A DNA stretch of 64,000 nucleotides from CAZLQF01 sp964561545 (GTDB lineage Bacteria; Bacteroidota; Bacteroidia; CAILMK01; CAYYUA01). Positions 28,884-38,376 of this stretch are shown here, one piece after another; positions within the stretch are counted from its first letter, which is position 1; every line of letters begins with the position of its first letter. The translations under genes and the position numbers were made by a program. The notes under the pieces were generated by a model that saw nothing but the letters and a program-made list of their open reading frames with translations, did no database searches and had not been told where the DNA came from. The stretch spans positions 19,726-83,725 of the forward strand of contig CAZLQF010000010.1 in NCBI GenBank assembly GCA_964561545.1, written 5' to 3'.

Positions 28884-29635
28884 TCAAATTGGATTTCTTT
28901 AAAACCGAATCTTTGGATTGTTCCATCACCTGCGAGCTCTACCATTAAGTGACCTAACTCATCAACCCCTTTGATTTTGCCTTTAAAAGGGTTGTGTTTT
29001 CCATCTTTCAAAGTACGCCATTGGTCTTTTAGGAACAAATGCTGTTCATATTCGTCTTTCAGAGCTTGGGTGTCCAAACTGGACTTGAGCTTGAAATACT
29101 TGTCTTCAATCTCACCCCCTATTATCTGAAGTAGATCCTTTAATTGATGAGTATGGTTTGTTACTAATTTAAAGGAAGTAGCCTTGGGTAGCTGGTTGAA
29201 ATCTGTTTGATTAACATTCAAACCTATGCCTATAATGGAACTACTTAAGTAATTACCTTCAAGGGTGTTTTCTAATAATATACCCCCTAACTTATAATGC
29301 TCATAATAAACATCGTTGGGCCATTTGATAGAAAGACCGTGATTGGGCAATATATTTTTCAATCCATAAACAATGCCCAATGTAACCACCTTGTTCAATA
29401 AGAACTGATGTTGCGCTTGTATAAAACTGGGGTAATAAACCATGGAAAAGGTCAGGTTTTTTCCTTTCTCTGCCACCCATGAGGCCCCCCTTTGCCCTTT
29501 GCCTTGGGTTTGTTGGTCTGCGAGCACTACAGTACCTTCCGGTACATTTTGATTTTGTACTAACGCTTTGGCGTAATCATTGGTAGATGTTACGGTGTCC
29601 AGGTGAATTAGTTTGGTTCCAGTATAAGAAGGCAT
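28880..29635 (-). CDS. birA: Biotin--[acetyl-CoA-carboxylase] ligase
   Basis: A class I biotin protein ligase without an N-terminal DNA-binding domain (251 residues), so it does not act as the biotin repressor. Visible motifs are STNDYAK, the biotinyl-AMP loop GKGQRGASW, SIKWPNDVYY and KLGGILLE. It would attach biotin to carrier domains such as Lys1117 of the pyruvate carboxylase in this window. It is transcribed alone and converges on the tryptophan dioxygenase gene. Confidence 0.94.
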   Translation of the reverse strand: MPSYTGTKLIHLDTVTSTNDYAKALVQNQNVPEGTVVLADQQTQGKGQRGASWVAEKGKNLTFSMVYYPSFIQAQHQFLLNKVVTLGIVYGLKNILPNHGLSIKWPNDVYYEHYKLGGILLENTLEGNYLSSSIIGIGLNVNQTDFNQLPKATSFKLVTNHTHQLKDLLQIIGGEIEDKYFKLKSSLDTQALKDEYEQHLFLKDQWRTLKDGKHNPFKGKIKGVDELGHLMVELAGDGTIQRFGFKEIQFD

Positions 29636-29881
29636 GAATGCAAATTTACAAAGAAAGCTTTAAGCAATGCCTCAAAATCTTTCAAGGTTCAACCCAGCAA
29701 ACATTCAAGGTACAATGCTTGACATTGAAAGTTTTTAATAAATAGGCATCAAGGAACCTGGAACAATCAACTTAAGCAATCATTTAAACAACCTCTTTCA
29801 ATTATTAAAACCACGAATACATAAAACCATGTTGGAACATGCCAAGTATTTTTATATATTTAGCGCTTAAATAAAATTGTT

Positions 29882-30721
29882 ATGAAACTACATTACATCT
29901 TTCCAATTGGCGCAGTTGCACTTATATTTCTGATTTTAACGGAACCGGGAAAAACCAATAGTCAAGGAGCAGAACCTGCTAATACCGGGGCTCCTCAAGA
30001 ATCTACCTGCTCAGAGGGATTCGGTTGCCATGGCGGCTCCCCTAATTCTGGTAGTGGTTTAATTGAAGTGACCATCAAACAAAATGGCAGCCCAGTTAAT
30101 AACTACACCCCTGGTGAAACTTATCAAATAGCAATTAAGCTGGATGATCAGGATATGAATGATGCTGGATTTCAAATAACAGCGCGAACCGCTGATAATA
30201 ATTTTAAAGGCCAGTTCATGGTCAATAACAATACAAAAACCGTGGGCACTAACGATCAATACGTGACCCATACAAGCCCTGCTTCAAGTTTTGAAGGAAA
30301 TACCCAAACCTGGGAAATAGATTGGGAAGCTCCAAGCAGCAGTGAAGGGGAAATTACGTTTTATGCGGCTGGAAACGCAGCTAATGGAAATGGTAATTCA
30401 TCGGGTGATAATATTTATACCACATCCAAAACCGTACAAGATGATTTTTCAACAAGTGTAGGGCAAAGCAAAAGGGATGCTTCTTTCAAAGTCTTTCCAA
30501 ATCCGGTGAGGCAAGATTTGAACCTTGTTAATTTACCCAACCGTCAAAAAGAACCATTAACGGTTAAAATACTCAATAATAACGGCCAAGTCATCCAAAC
30601 TTCAACAATAACCGACCAAAACCAACAACTTCAATTATCCCAAGATCTTGATAAAGGGGTATATTTTGTAAAAATTTTTAGCGAAGGTGGTACCAAGACC
30701 CAAAAAATCCTAAAAGAATAA
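29882..30721 (+). CDS. Choice-of-anchor-V-like secreted protein with T9SS sorting domain
   Basis: A 279-residue exported protein. It has an N-terminal signal (about 1-28), then a short Cys segment with Cys43 and Cys49-His50 (TCSEGFGCHGG), a reeler-like beta domain at about 58-180, and a T9SS type-A sorting domain at about 200-279 (FKVFPNPVRQDL, DKGVYFVKIFSEGG). The Cys-x5-Cys-His spacing differs from the CxxCH of c-type haem sites, so haem binding is uncertain. The resemblance to the choice-of-anchor V group is by motif order only. Confidence 0.75.
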   Translation: MKLHYIFPIGAVALIFLILTEPGKTNSQGAEPANTGAPQESTCSEGFGCHGGSPNSGSGLIEVTIKQNGSPVNNYTPGETYQIAIKLDDQDMNDAGFQITARTADNNFKGQFMVNNNTKTVGTNDQYVTHTSPASSFEGNTQTWEIDWEAPSSSEGEITFYAAGNAANGNGNSSGDNIYTTSKTVQDDFSTSVGQSKRDASFKVFPNPVRQDLNLVNLPNRQKEPLTVKILNNNGQVIQTSTITDQNQQLQLSQDLDKGVYFVKIFSEGGTKTQKILKE

Positions 30722-30881
30722 AAAGCAGGGTTATTTAAACGCTTTTTAAAACTTACTGCGCAAATTGTGGCAGGTTGCTGTTTTTTGGTTAAACACCATC
30801 AATTAACACAAATCAAGGTTATAAAACCTGAAAGAGCTTGCGCTATTTAATAAAACCCGTGAGGTAATGTGAAGATGTTTT

Positions 30882-31583
30882 ATGTTCACGCAGGTTGTTC
30901 AACCGGTTTTTGATCTTTTTTACCCTCGAATTTGTGCTTCATGCCATCGGGTATTGCAAAAGAATGAGGAATATCTATGCCTTTATTGTTTAGATAACTT
31001 GCCACGCACTTATTTCCACCTACATCCTGACAATCCCGTTAAAAAAGCCTTAGGAGGCAGGCTCCCAATAAAGCATGCTTTCGCGTATTTATACTTTAAA
31101 AAAGGCGGCATTGTCCAATCCCTGATCCACAGCATTAAGTACCAGCGCCAATTTGAAATTGCAGAACTATTGGGGGCTCAATACGGTAAGGAGTTTACCA
31201 ATGACGGATTGGGGTATGAATTTGACCTGATCATTCCAGTTCCTTTACATCCTAAGAAGCTAAAAAACAGGGGTTTCAACCAAAGTGAGCATTTTGGAAA
31301 AGGCCTGGCTGAAAGCTTAACAATTCCGCTTACCAACAATACCCTTATCCGGGCTTTTGAGAGCGAAACCCAAACGCGCAAATCCAGATTTGAGCGATGG
31401 ATGAACGTGAATACCATTTTCCAAATTGCAGATACCTCCTTCCTTAAAGATCAACATGTTTTACTCATCGATGACGTAATGACCACGGGTGCCACGTTGG
31501 AAGCTTGTGGCCAAAAATTACTTGAAGCCGGTATAGCTAATTTAAGCATCGCCACCATGGCAGTCGCTGATACCATGACCTAA
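30882..31583 (+). CDS. comF: ComF family phosphoribosyltransferase-like protein
   Basis: A 233-residue ComF homologue, linked to DNA uptake in competent bacteria and, in others, to handling of imported nucleotides. The N-terminal four-cysteine zinc ribbon is Cys18, Cys21, Cys33, Cys36. The phosphoribosyltransferase fold follows, with IPVPLHPKKLKNRGFNQS and the PRPP loop LLIDDVMTTGAT. The start at 30882 gives the usual short lead before the zinc ribbon. Confidence 0.9.
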   Translation: MFTQVVQPVFDLFYPRICASCHRVLQKNEEYLCLYCLDNLPRTYFHLHPDNPVKKALGGRLPIKHAFAYLYFKKGGIVQSLIHSIKYQRQFEIAELLGAQYGKEFTNDGLGYEFDLIIPVPLHPKKLKNRGFNQSEHFGKGLAESLTIPLTNNTLIRAFESETQTRKSRFERWMNVNTIFQIADTSFLKDQHVLLIDDVMTTGATLEACGQKLLEAGIANLSIATMAVADTMT

Positions 31584-31699
31584 CTGACCAAGACTACTAG
31601 TTCTTTGTTATTAAATGATCAATATAAGTATGAGTCAAAAGAATCTGAAGGATGATCCGTTGATACAGTGATTTCCTTATTAAGGACGATGCTTTTTAC

Positions 31700-31707
31700 T
31701 ACCTTTG
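31700..31707 (+). promoter_or_regulatory. Bacteroidota -7 element before the beta-helix lipoprotein
   Basis: TACCTTTG matches TAnnTTTG and lies 19 bases before the ATG at 31727. No exact -33 TTG is visible. Confidence 0.4.
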
Positions 31708-31726
31708 CATTTTTGAAACACATGTT

Positions 31727-33139
31727 ATGCGCTTCCGTTTTTTAAGCCTGATAGCCTTCCCGTTAATATTGATTTTTGCCTCCTGTGAAAAGCGAAATTT
31801 TACAGAAGATTCATCAGCCAAACTTTCCTTTTCGAGCAATGAAGTTTTTTTTGATACTTTATTCAAGGGTATTGGCTCAGCCACCCAGCGATTTAAAGTT
31901 TACAATCCCAATAGCCAACCGGTTAAGATTTCTTCCGTTCAGTTAGAAGGAGGATCCAGCAGTCCTTATTCGCTTAACATTGATGGACGGCCTGCCAACT
32001 CCGTTAGTGGCTATGAGCTCAATGGTAATGACAGCATGTTTATCTTTGCAGAACTTAAAATTGACCAAAGTAAACCTTCCAATCCCTACATCGTAAAAGA
32101 TTCGATCAAGTTCTTAACCAATGGTAACCGCCAATTTCTGAGGTTGAAAGGGTATGGGCAGCAAGCTAAATTTTACAATGACACCATTGTAACTTCTAAT
32201 GAAACATGGCAAAGCAGCAATACTTACGTTGTGGTTGACCAAATGTTGGTCGATGAAGATGTCACGTTAAGCATAGAAGAAGGGACCGAAATCTATGGAA
32301 CCGGAGGTGCGCAAATCTTCATTGCAGGAACCATGCAAGCACAAGGAAATAAGGAAGACCCCATTGTTTTCCAGGGCCACCGGCCAGAAGATTCTTATAA
32401 AAATGTACCAGGTCAATGGCAGGGCCTCCATTTCTTACCTACCAGTAAAAACAATTTCTTATCGTATACAACCATTACAGAAGGTATTGTGGGCATCCGG
32501 GTCGATTCATTCTCTACGCAAGGAGATACAATTCCCAAAGTTCAGCTTAACAATGTCCACATCAAGAACATGACAAATTATGGCATCCTTGGTTTTTCCA
32601 CCAACATACTTGCTACCAATACCATAGTAAGTGAGTCATGTGGAAGTTTGGTGAGTGGCATCTATGGGGGGAATTACCAATTTTTCCATTGTACTTTTTC
32701 CAACAATGGTTGCGAATGTTCTTCGGATGATCCGGGCTTATTTTTTACCAACCGTGTTTTGGAAGATCCCGATGCAGGGCTGATTTCATTTGACCTTAAT
32801 GTAGTACTTGAAAATTCTATAGCATGGGGCAGTGATGAAGAAGAATTCATTTTAGCCAATGAAGGGCCTAAAGACTTAAACGCAAGGGTTTCACACAATT
32901 TGTTAAAAACCTCTAACCAAAACTACAACACCAACGGCAACATCCTCAATGAACGGCCTCAATTTAAACAACCCTGTGGGAATGATTTTGCCTTAGAAAA
33001 CAATTCACCTGCCTTGAATGCCGGTAATAACATTGAAAGCCTCATTGATAATCTTGGCCTGCCTTTGGAACAAGATTTTGAAAACAATGAGCGAGACGCC
33101 ACCCAACCCGAAATTGGCGCCGTGGAACATGAACAATAA
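31727..33139 (+). CDS. Right-handed beta-helix lipoprotein
   Basis: A 470-residue lipoprotein with lipobox FASC (Cys20). Residues 30-145 resemble an immunoglobulin-like/choice-of-anchor domain (FFDTLFKGIGSATQRFKVYN). From about 150 the sequence has the regular strand-turn pattern of a parallel beta-helix, ending with the common motif NNSPALNAG and then GAVEHEQ. It lacks a T9SS sorting domain, so lipidation is the likely anchor. No catalytic residues were identified. Confidence 0.8.
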   Translation: MRFRFLSLIAFPLILIFASCEKRNFTEDSSAKLSFSSNEVFFDTLFKGIGSATQRFKVYNPNSQPVKISSVQLEGGSSSPYSLNIDGRPANSVSGYELNGNDSMFIFAELKIDQSKPSNPYIVKDSIKFLTNGNRQFLRLKGYGQQAKFYNDTIVTSNETWQSSNTYVVVDQMLVDEDVTLSIEEGTEIYGTGGAQIFIAGTMQAQGNKEDPIVFQGHRPEDSYKNVPGQWQGLHFLPTSKNNFLSYTTITEGIVGIRVDSFSTQGDTIPKVQLNNVHIKNMTNYGILGFSTNILATNTIVSESCGSLVSGIYGGNYQFFHCTFSNNGCECSSDDPGLFFTNRVLEDPDAGLISFDLNVVLENSIAWGSDEEEFILANEGPKDLNARVSHNLLKTSNQNYNTNGNILNERPQFKQPCGNDFALENNSPALNAGNNIESLIDNLGLPLEQDFENNERDATQPEIGAVEHEQ

Positions 33140-33238
33140 TGACAAATTATAAGTAAGGGCCTCACCTACCTACCACCAACTTATTGGATATCTTTAAAGC
33201 ATTCTTGAAGCAATCATCGCTTAATACTTCTAAAAAGC

Positions 33239-34252
33239 CTAATGCTTTGAAAATTCCTTAATGCATGTTTGGAGCAGTTGGTCTTTTTCTATGGGAACAA
33301 CGCCTACTTGTTCACAAACCAATCCTCCAGCTATATTTGCAATGGATGCTATTAGTGCTATGTTCAAATTGGCTGTTAAGGCTAAGGTAGCTGCACTAAC
33401 AACCGTATCTCCAGCTCCGGAAACATCGTAAATACTTCTTAAATGAGCGGGTAATAAATAACTTTCTTGGTGGTTGCTGATATAAACCCCATTTTCCGAT
33501 AGGGTTATGAAAGAAATTTCGTTACCGATATTGGCATTCAACACCTCAACGGTTTGCTGCATGGTTGCTTCATCTCCGGGGTTTTTAATATCAACATTAA
33601 GGCCTTCTTTCAATTCTTTTAAATTGGGCTTAAAAAGAGTAGCTCCCTCATAGGTAAAGAAGTTTTGTTTTTTGGGATCCACAACGGTTGGAACCTTGTG
33701 TTTTCCAGCCAACTCCATAAGCTGAGGAATCAGAGTTCGTGTTAATACGCCTTTGTCATAATCCACAAATACGATGGCGTCTAAATGGTCAATCACCTCT
33801 TGGATCCTGGCATAGATTTGCTCAAGCAATGAACCACCGACCAGATTGGTAGTCTCTTCATCCAGGCGTATCATTTGATCCTGATTGCCAATCACTCTCG
33901 TTTTTACAGTAGTAGGCCTTTGATCACTTCTTATGATCAAATCACTTGGCATGCCTTCTTTTTGTACGACATCCAAAAACCGATCTCCCATTGCATCGTT
34001 TCCAATTACAGCGGATAATTTTGGCTTGGCTCCCAGCCTTTTAAGGTTAAGGGCTACGTTGGCAGCCCCGCCCAGCCGGTATTCCTTGTCTTTGACGTCC
34101 ACTACCGGTACGGGTGCCTCAGGTGAGATTCGGTTGACATCGCCCCAGCAATAAGCATCCAACATCACATCACCTACCACCAGGATGTTTTTACCGTTAA
34201 AAGACTGAAATACTTGTTCTAATTGCTGTTGATCGATTGACAAGTCATGCAT
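33239..34252 (-). CDS. rfaE1: D-glycero-beta-D-manno-heptose-7-phosphate kinase
   Basis: A PfkB-family kinase of the RfaE domain-I type, which phosphorylates heptose 7-phosphate at C1 for ADP-heptose and LPS core synthesis. Motifs are VVGDVMLDAYCWGDVNRISP, RLGGAANVALNLKRLG and the catalytic GAGDT near residue 275. At 337 residues it lacks the nucleotidyltransferase half of HldE, so a separate rfaE2 is expected elsewhere. It starts 20 bases after the aminotransferase gene and is probably in its operon. Confidence 0.92.
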   Translation of the reverse strand: MHDLSIDQQQLEQVFQSFNGKNILVVGDVMLDAYCWGDVNRISPEAPVPVVDVKDKEYRLGGAANVALNLKRLGAKPKLSAVIGNDAMGDRFLDVVQKEGMPSDLIIRSDQRPTTVKTRVIGNQDQMIRLDEETTNLVGGSLLEQIYARIQEVIDHLDAIVFVDYDKGVLTRTLIPQLMELAGKHKVPTVVDPKKQNFFTYEGATLFKPNLKELKEGLNVDIKNPGDEATMQQTVEVLNANIGNEISFITLSENGVYISNHQESYLLPAHLRSIYDVSGAGDTVVSAATLALTANLNIALIASIANIAGGLVCEQVGVVPIEKDQLLQTCIKEFSKH

Positions 34253-34272
34253 CGGGTGGCGTGTTTGAGAAT

Positions 34273-35469
34273 TTATTCTAAACGCTGAAGGGCTTCCCTG
34301 ATCCGTTCCATGGCATTGCTCAATTCTTCATCTGATGCCGCAAAGGATATCCGGATACACCGGTCATCGCCAAAGGCCACACCCGGCACTAAAGATACTT
34401 TTGCATGTTCCAGCATGTAAGTACAAAAATCCTCGCTGTTGTTAATGGTATAATTGCCATCAGAAGTACCGAAATAAGCGCTAATATCCGGGAAGAGGTA
34501 GAAAGCTCCTCCGGGGAGGTTGTATTTGATCCCTGATATGTGCTGGAGTCGGTCAATAACAAGGTCTCTTCTTCTTTGAAAAGCATCCCGCATTTGATGG
34601 GTTGGTGTTAAATCTCCGCTGAATGCCTCTTTGGCGGCCATTTGGGCAATGGTATTGGCTCCTGAGGTAAATTGCCCTTGTATCTTGCCGCAAGCCTGCG
34701 CCATCCATTTCGGTCCAGCCATAAAACCTATGCGCCAACCTGTCATGGCGAAACTTTTGGAAACTCCATTGACGATCATTGTACGCGCTTTCAAGCCTGG
34801 GAACCTGGCTATGGAATTCAATGTGTTGTTAAAATTAACATAATCATAGATCTCATCCGATATGATCATTACATGAGGGTGCCGCTCAAATACTTTGGCC
34901 AATCTTTCCAACTCCTCTTGACTGTAAACACTACCGGTAGGATTGGAAGGTGAGCAAAAAAGGAAAACCTTGGTACGGTCTGTTATCGCTTCTTCCAATT
35001 GTTCGGGAGTTATTTTATAATCGTCCTCAACATCCGTTTTGATGTTAACCATGGTTCCCTCTGCCACTTTAATCATCTCGGGATAAGAAACCCAATAGGG
35101 TGCGGGAACGATTACCTCGTCCCCTTGATCTAAGAGGGATAACAAAATGTTGACAAGGGATTGCTTAGCACCCGTACTGATCACTACCTGATCGGCTGAA
35201 TAATCAAGGTCATGATCTCTTTTGATCTTTTGAACCACAGTTTCTCGCAAACCAGAATAACCTGGAACGGGCGGATAACTCGTATACCCTTCTCTTATTG
35301 CTTGAATACCAGCTTCCTTGATATGGTCAGGCGTATCAAAATCAGGTTCCCCTAAGCTTAGGCTGATAATGTCTTCTCCATTTTGCTTCATTTCCCTGCT
35401 TATCCGCGCCATCTTCAGAGTAGCCGATTCCGAAAGTCGGTTGAGCCGTTTGGCAAGTTGTTGCTCCAT
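34273..35469 (-). CDS. Pyridoxal-phosphate aminotransferase (aspartate type)
   Basis: A class I fold-type I aminotransferase of 398 residues. The PLP Schiff-base lysine is Lys238 (NGVSKSFAMTGWRIG), with cofactor contacts Asp205 and Tyr208 (SDEIYDY) and Asn176 in CSPSNPTG. It resembles subgroup 1-gamma aspartate aminotransferases (LSLGEPDFDTP). Substrate choice (aspartate, prephenate or other) cannot be settled from sequence. The heptose kinase gene follows. Confidence 0.9.
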   Translation of the reverse strand: MEQQLAKRLNRLSESATLKMARISREMKQNGEDIISLSLGEPDFDTPDHIKEAGIQAIREGYTSYPPVPGYSGLRETVVQKIKRDHDLDYSADQVVISTGAKQSLVNILLSLLDQGDEVIVPAPYWVSYPEMIKVAEGTMVNIKTDVEDDYKITPEQLEEAITDRTKVFLFCSPSNPTGSVYSQEELERLAKVFERHPHVMIISDEIYDYVNFNNTLNSIARFPGLKARTMIVNGVSKSFAMTGWRIGFMAGPKWMAQACGKIQGQFTSGANTIAQMAAKEAFSGDLTPTHQMRDAFQRRRDLVIDRLQHISGIKYNLPGGAFYLFPDISAYFGTSDGNYTINNSEDFCTYMLEHAKVSLVPGVAFGDDRCIRISFAASDEELSNAMERIREALQRLE

Positions 35470-35508
35470 GGTTTAATTATTTATTGGGGGTCAAAATTAA
35501 AAAAACTC

Positions 35509-35541
35509 CGTCATTCCGAGGGAGGTCTTCAGGGCGACCTC
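35509..35541. repeat. Short palindromic element, probably a dispersed repeat
   Basis: CGTCATTCCGAG is followed by a hairpin GAGGTC / GACCTC (35522-35527 with 35536-35541, eight-base loop). The CGTCATTCCGAG head is typical of small interspersed repeats in Bacteroidota genomes. It sits in the 183 bases between speB and the aminotransferase gene. Confidence 0.5.
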
Positions 35542-35652
35542 TTGAAGCTGGATTGGTTTCAATCATGATCGAAGGCGTAAAAGCCTAAACATTGAAGCAG
35601 CAAGGGATTGCGAACCTCGCAAACAAGCACTCTTCGGCAATGGATAGGTATC

Positions 35653-36747
35653 CTATGTCATCCCATTCGCTTTTGCTGCACTGCAACATAGTTTGTAGAG
35701 GACCCTAGCCCCTACATTGCCATCCCAATCATTCTGTAAATTTTGAGTTCCTTTAGCCGGGGCAACTTCACAAAGGTCAAACCCAATGATGGTTTTGTTT
35801 CTTACCGCTAAGTAATTCAATAAAAAAGTCACTTGTTCAAAACTAAGCCCTCCCGGCACGGGCGTACCCGTATTGGGGCATAAAACAGGGTCCATGCCAT
35901 CAATGTCAAAACTTATGTAAACCAAATCCGGTAATGAATCCACAATATCATCACAGAGCTCTTTCCAGGATTTTCCATTGAACATTTGGTCTTTGAGGTA
36001 AGCATTACTGAAGTTACTTATGCGTTTTGGATGAGCTTCTATATAATCAGCTTCAGTGGGCGCTATATCCCTAAGCCCAACCTGCACCAATTTCTGCACT
36101 CCATCATTCTGTAAAACATTGTACATAATGGAGGCATGCGAGTATTCAAATCCTTCATAAGCTTGCCGCAAATCAGCATGGGCATCGATTTGCAAAACAC
36201 CTAATGATTGGTGCTTGTCCACTAAAGCCCGAATTAAGCCGAGATTGACACTATGCTCTCCTCCTATCAATCCTACAAGCTTATCCTGCTGGAGCCATTG
36301 GGATGCTTCATCGTGGATCCAGGTGTTAAGCATTTCACAGACTTCCTTCACTTCCCCGTAAATTTCCTCCCTCACGCTTTCTGGAGCTTCAAAACGCCCC
36401 TCGAGGTAGTCAATGTTGTATTTAGCTTTGGCCCTGAATTCCCGGCTCAGATCTTTCCAGCCTTCGGGGACTTCATCCATGGCAATGCCAACTTTCCAGG
36501 GTTCATGGCAATGGTCATCATACAAATCCAGTTGATGCGATGCCTGAAGGATGGTTTCTGCTCCTTTCAAGGTTCCTTCCTGGAATGAAACCGTTACCTC
36601 CCACGGAACGGGCATTAACACAATGTTGGATTCTCCAGGCGTGAAGGGTAAACCAAAAATCCCTTTGTCCTGTAGACCATTATTATTGGGATCAAAATTT
36701 TCAAGTTTAGCCCGCCTTGCGTTTGCACCGTAGTCCTCTTCAGCCAT
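35653..36747 (-). CDS. speB: Agmatinase / arginase-family ureohydrolase
   Basis: A ureohydrolase of 364 residues with all binuclear-Mn motifs: GGEHS (His165), DAHADLR (Asp188, His190, Asp192) and SFDIDGMDP (Asp281, Asp283). It lies 24 bases downstream of the SpeD-SpeE fusion gene, so agmatine hydrolysis to putrescine and urea is the best guess: putrescine is the co-substrate of spermidine synthase. Arginase or guanidinobutyrase activity cannot be excluded. No arginine decarboxylase is in the window. Confidence 0.85.
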   Translation of the reverse strand: MAEEDYGANARRAKLENFDPNNNGLQDKGIFGLPFTPGESNIVLMPVPWEVTVSFQEGTLKGAETILQASHQLDLYDDHCHEPWKVGIAMDEVPEGWKDLSREFRAKAKYNIDYLEGRFEAPESVREEIYGEVKEVCEMLNTWIHDEASQWLQQDKLVGLIGGEHSVNLGLIRALVDKHQSLGVLQIDAHADLRQAYEGFEYSHASIMYNVLQNDGVQKLVQVGLRDIAPTEADYIEAHPKRISNFSNAYLKDQMFNGKSWKELCDDIVDSLPDLVYISFDIDGMDPVLCPNTGTPVPGGLSFEQVTFLLNYLAVRNKTIIGFDLCEVAPAKGTQNLQNDWDGNVGARVLYKLCCSAAKANGMT

Positions 36748-36771
36748 TGATTGAATATTTTATAATTAAAA

Positions 36772-38097
36772 TTAGTTCGCCACATCGATCAGCTCCCGTA
36801 CAAAATTCGGCAAGGCAAATGAGGCATGATGAATTTGAGGGTTGTAATATTTTAAATCATTGCTTGCTAAGAACTTTTCAGCCTTAGTTTGATCCCAACT
36901 TTCTACGGGATGGACCGAACCCTTAGAGGAAAAAGAGAAACTCCACATACCACTGGGGTAAGTAGGAATGCTAGCCAGGTACGTGAAAACCTGGTTTTTA
37001 GGAAAAATCCTGTTAAAGGTCTGGTAAATGGCTTTAAAAGCCGGTACATTGAACCTTGGCGACTCACTTTGGGTAACCATGACGCCTTGTTGGGTCAAAA
37101 TCCTGTGAACATCCCGGTAAAATGACTCACTAAACAAACCCTCTGCCGGCCCTACTGGGTCGTTAGAATCTACGATTACCAGGTCAAAAGTTTCAGAAGG
37201 CGATTGTTGAACATACTTAATCCCATCATCGATGATCAAGTGCAGCCGTTCGTCATCAAAAGCTGATGCTATTGTTGGTATGTGCTGTTGAGTAGCCTCC
37301 ACCACTTTTTCGTCTATTTCTACCATTACCACTTCTTCAACGTGGTCATGTTTGAGTAATTCTCTGACAGTACCACCGTCTCCCCCACCAATGACCAGAA
37401 TTTTTTTCGCTTGATGATGGGTAAGCATCGGTACATGAGCGATCATTTCATGATAAACATATTCATCCTTTTCGGTACACATAACCATGTTATCACATGC
37501 TAACATGCGCCCATAAGCGTAAGTATCAAAAATCTCTACTTTTTGATACGGAGATTTTTCGCGGTAAAGGACATTCCCCTTATGACGGAGAGATAAGGCA
37601 ATATTTTCATCGCGGTCTGTAAACCATACATTCCTTTTATGTTTAGGGCCAACGATTTGCTTGCTCTTTTCATCCCTCACATCACCTGCATCAAAGTCTT
37701 CCTTCTTATCAAGTAAATTCAATTGCCCCCTTCGCATTTCCATAGAGGATGCATGGCCTGCCTCAAATGCCTGCTGCAGGTAATTGAAAGCAATCCAAGG
37801 TTCCACGGAATCCCCGCAAGTAAAAATATCCATAGAGGCAAAACCATATTCAGGCCATGTATGGATGGAGAGGTGGCTTTCTTCAATTACTACCACCCCG
37901 GATGTACCAAAGGGTGAAAAATGATGAAAAGTAGAATTGACAACAGTTGAGCGGGCTTCCTTGGCTGCCTTCACCATGTTTTCTTCAATAAGGCTTACGT
38001 CATTCAGCACCTCAGGCGAGCAATCATAAAACTCTACCAACACATGACGTCCTAACGATCCCATGTACATTTGTTCTTGTAAATTATCGTTGGCCAT
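36772..38097 (-). CDS. speDE: Fused AdoMet decarboxylase - spermidine synthase
   Basis: Two enzymes of spermidine synthesis in one 441-residue chain. Residues 12-128 are a prokaryotic class 1b AdoMet decarboxylase proenzyme: the self-cleavage site is Glu73-Ser74 in [14 protein letters not shown], with His79 and Cys94 as expected catalytic residues. Residues 155-441 are a spermidine synthase: [22 protein letters not shown] with Asp211, the AdoMet loop GGGDGG at 237-242, and [10 protein letters not shown]. After cleavage the synthase stays attached to the pyruvoyl alpha chain, so decarboxylated AdoMet could pass directly. The agmatinase gene follows 24 bases downstream. Confidence 0.93.
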   Translation of the reverse strand: MANDNLQEQMYMGSLGRHVLVEFYDCSPEVLNDVSLIEENMVKAAKEARSTVVNSTFHHFSPFGTSGVVVIEESHLSIHTWPEYGFASMDIFTCGDSVEPWIAFNYLQQAFEAGHASSMEMRRGQLNLLDKKEDFDAGDVRDEKSKQIVGPKHKRNVWFTDRDENIALSLRHKGNVLYREKSPYQKVEIFDTYAYGRMLACDNMVMCTEKDEYVYHEMIAHVPMLTHHQAKKILVIGGGDGGTVRELLKHDHVEEVVMVEIDEKVVEATQQHIPTIASAFDDERLHLIIDDGIKYVQQSPSETFDLVIVDSNDPVGPAEGLFSESFYRDVHRILTQQGVMVTQSESPRFNVPAFKAIYQTFNRIFPKNQVFTYLASIPTYPSGMWSFSFSSKGSVHPVESWDQTKAEKFLASNDLKYYNPQIHHASFALPNFVRELIDVAN

Positions 38098-38154
38098 TGG
38101 TAAACATAAATTATGTTAGGTTGACAGCTTACAAAGCATTTTTGAAAAGTCGGG

Positions 38155-38162
38155 CAAATTTA
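38155..38162 (-). promoter_or_regulatory. Bacteroidota -7 element before speDE
   Basis: On the minus strand TAAATTTG matches TAnnTTTG about 58 bases upstream of the speDE start. No -33 TTG is seen at the usual distance. Confidence 0.35.
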
Positions 38163-38376
38163 CCATTTAACCATTGAAAACCTAAACTGGGATTGCGTTG
38201 GCTTAATAACTTCTAAGCTTCTGTGGGGCAGCAATAAATTTTGTAGCAAGTTGGTTGGAAGTTGCACCAATGATGTTAAGCATAACAACTAACTTCCATC
38301 CTTACCTAACCTACTTACTTAAAAAGTAATTAACCTGCACTAAGCCATCACCAACAATTCCCTAAAAGTTAAACAG

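Noticed and set aside
30000..30050. c-type cytochrome motif
   Set aside because: The spacing is Cys-x5-Cys-His rather than CxxCH, so haem attachment is not supported.
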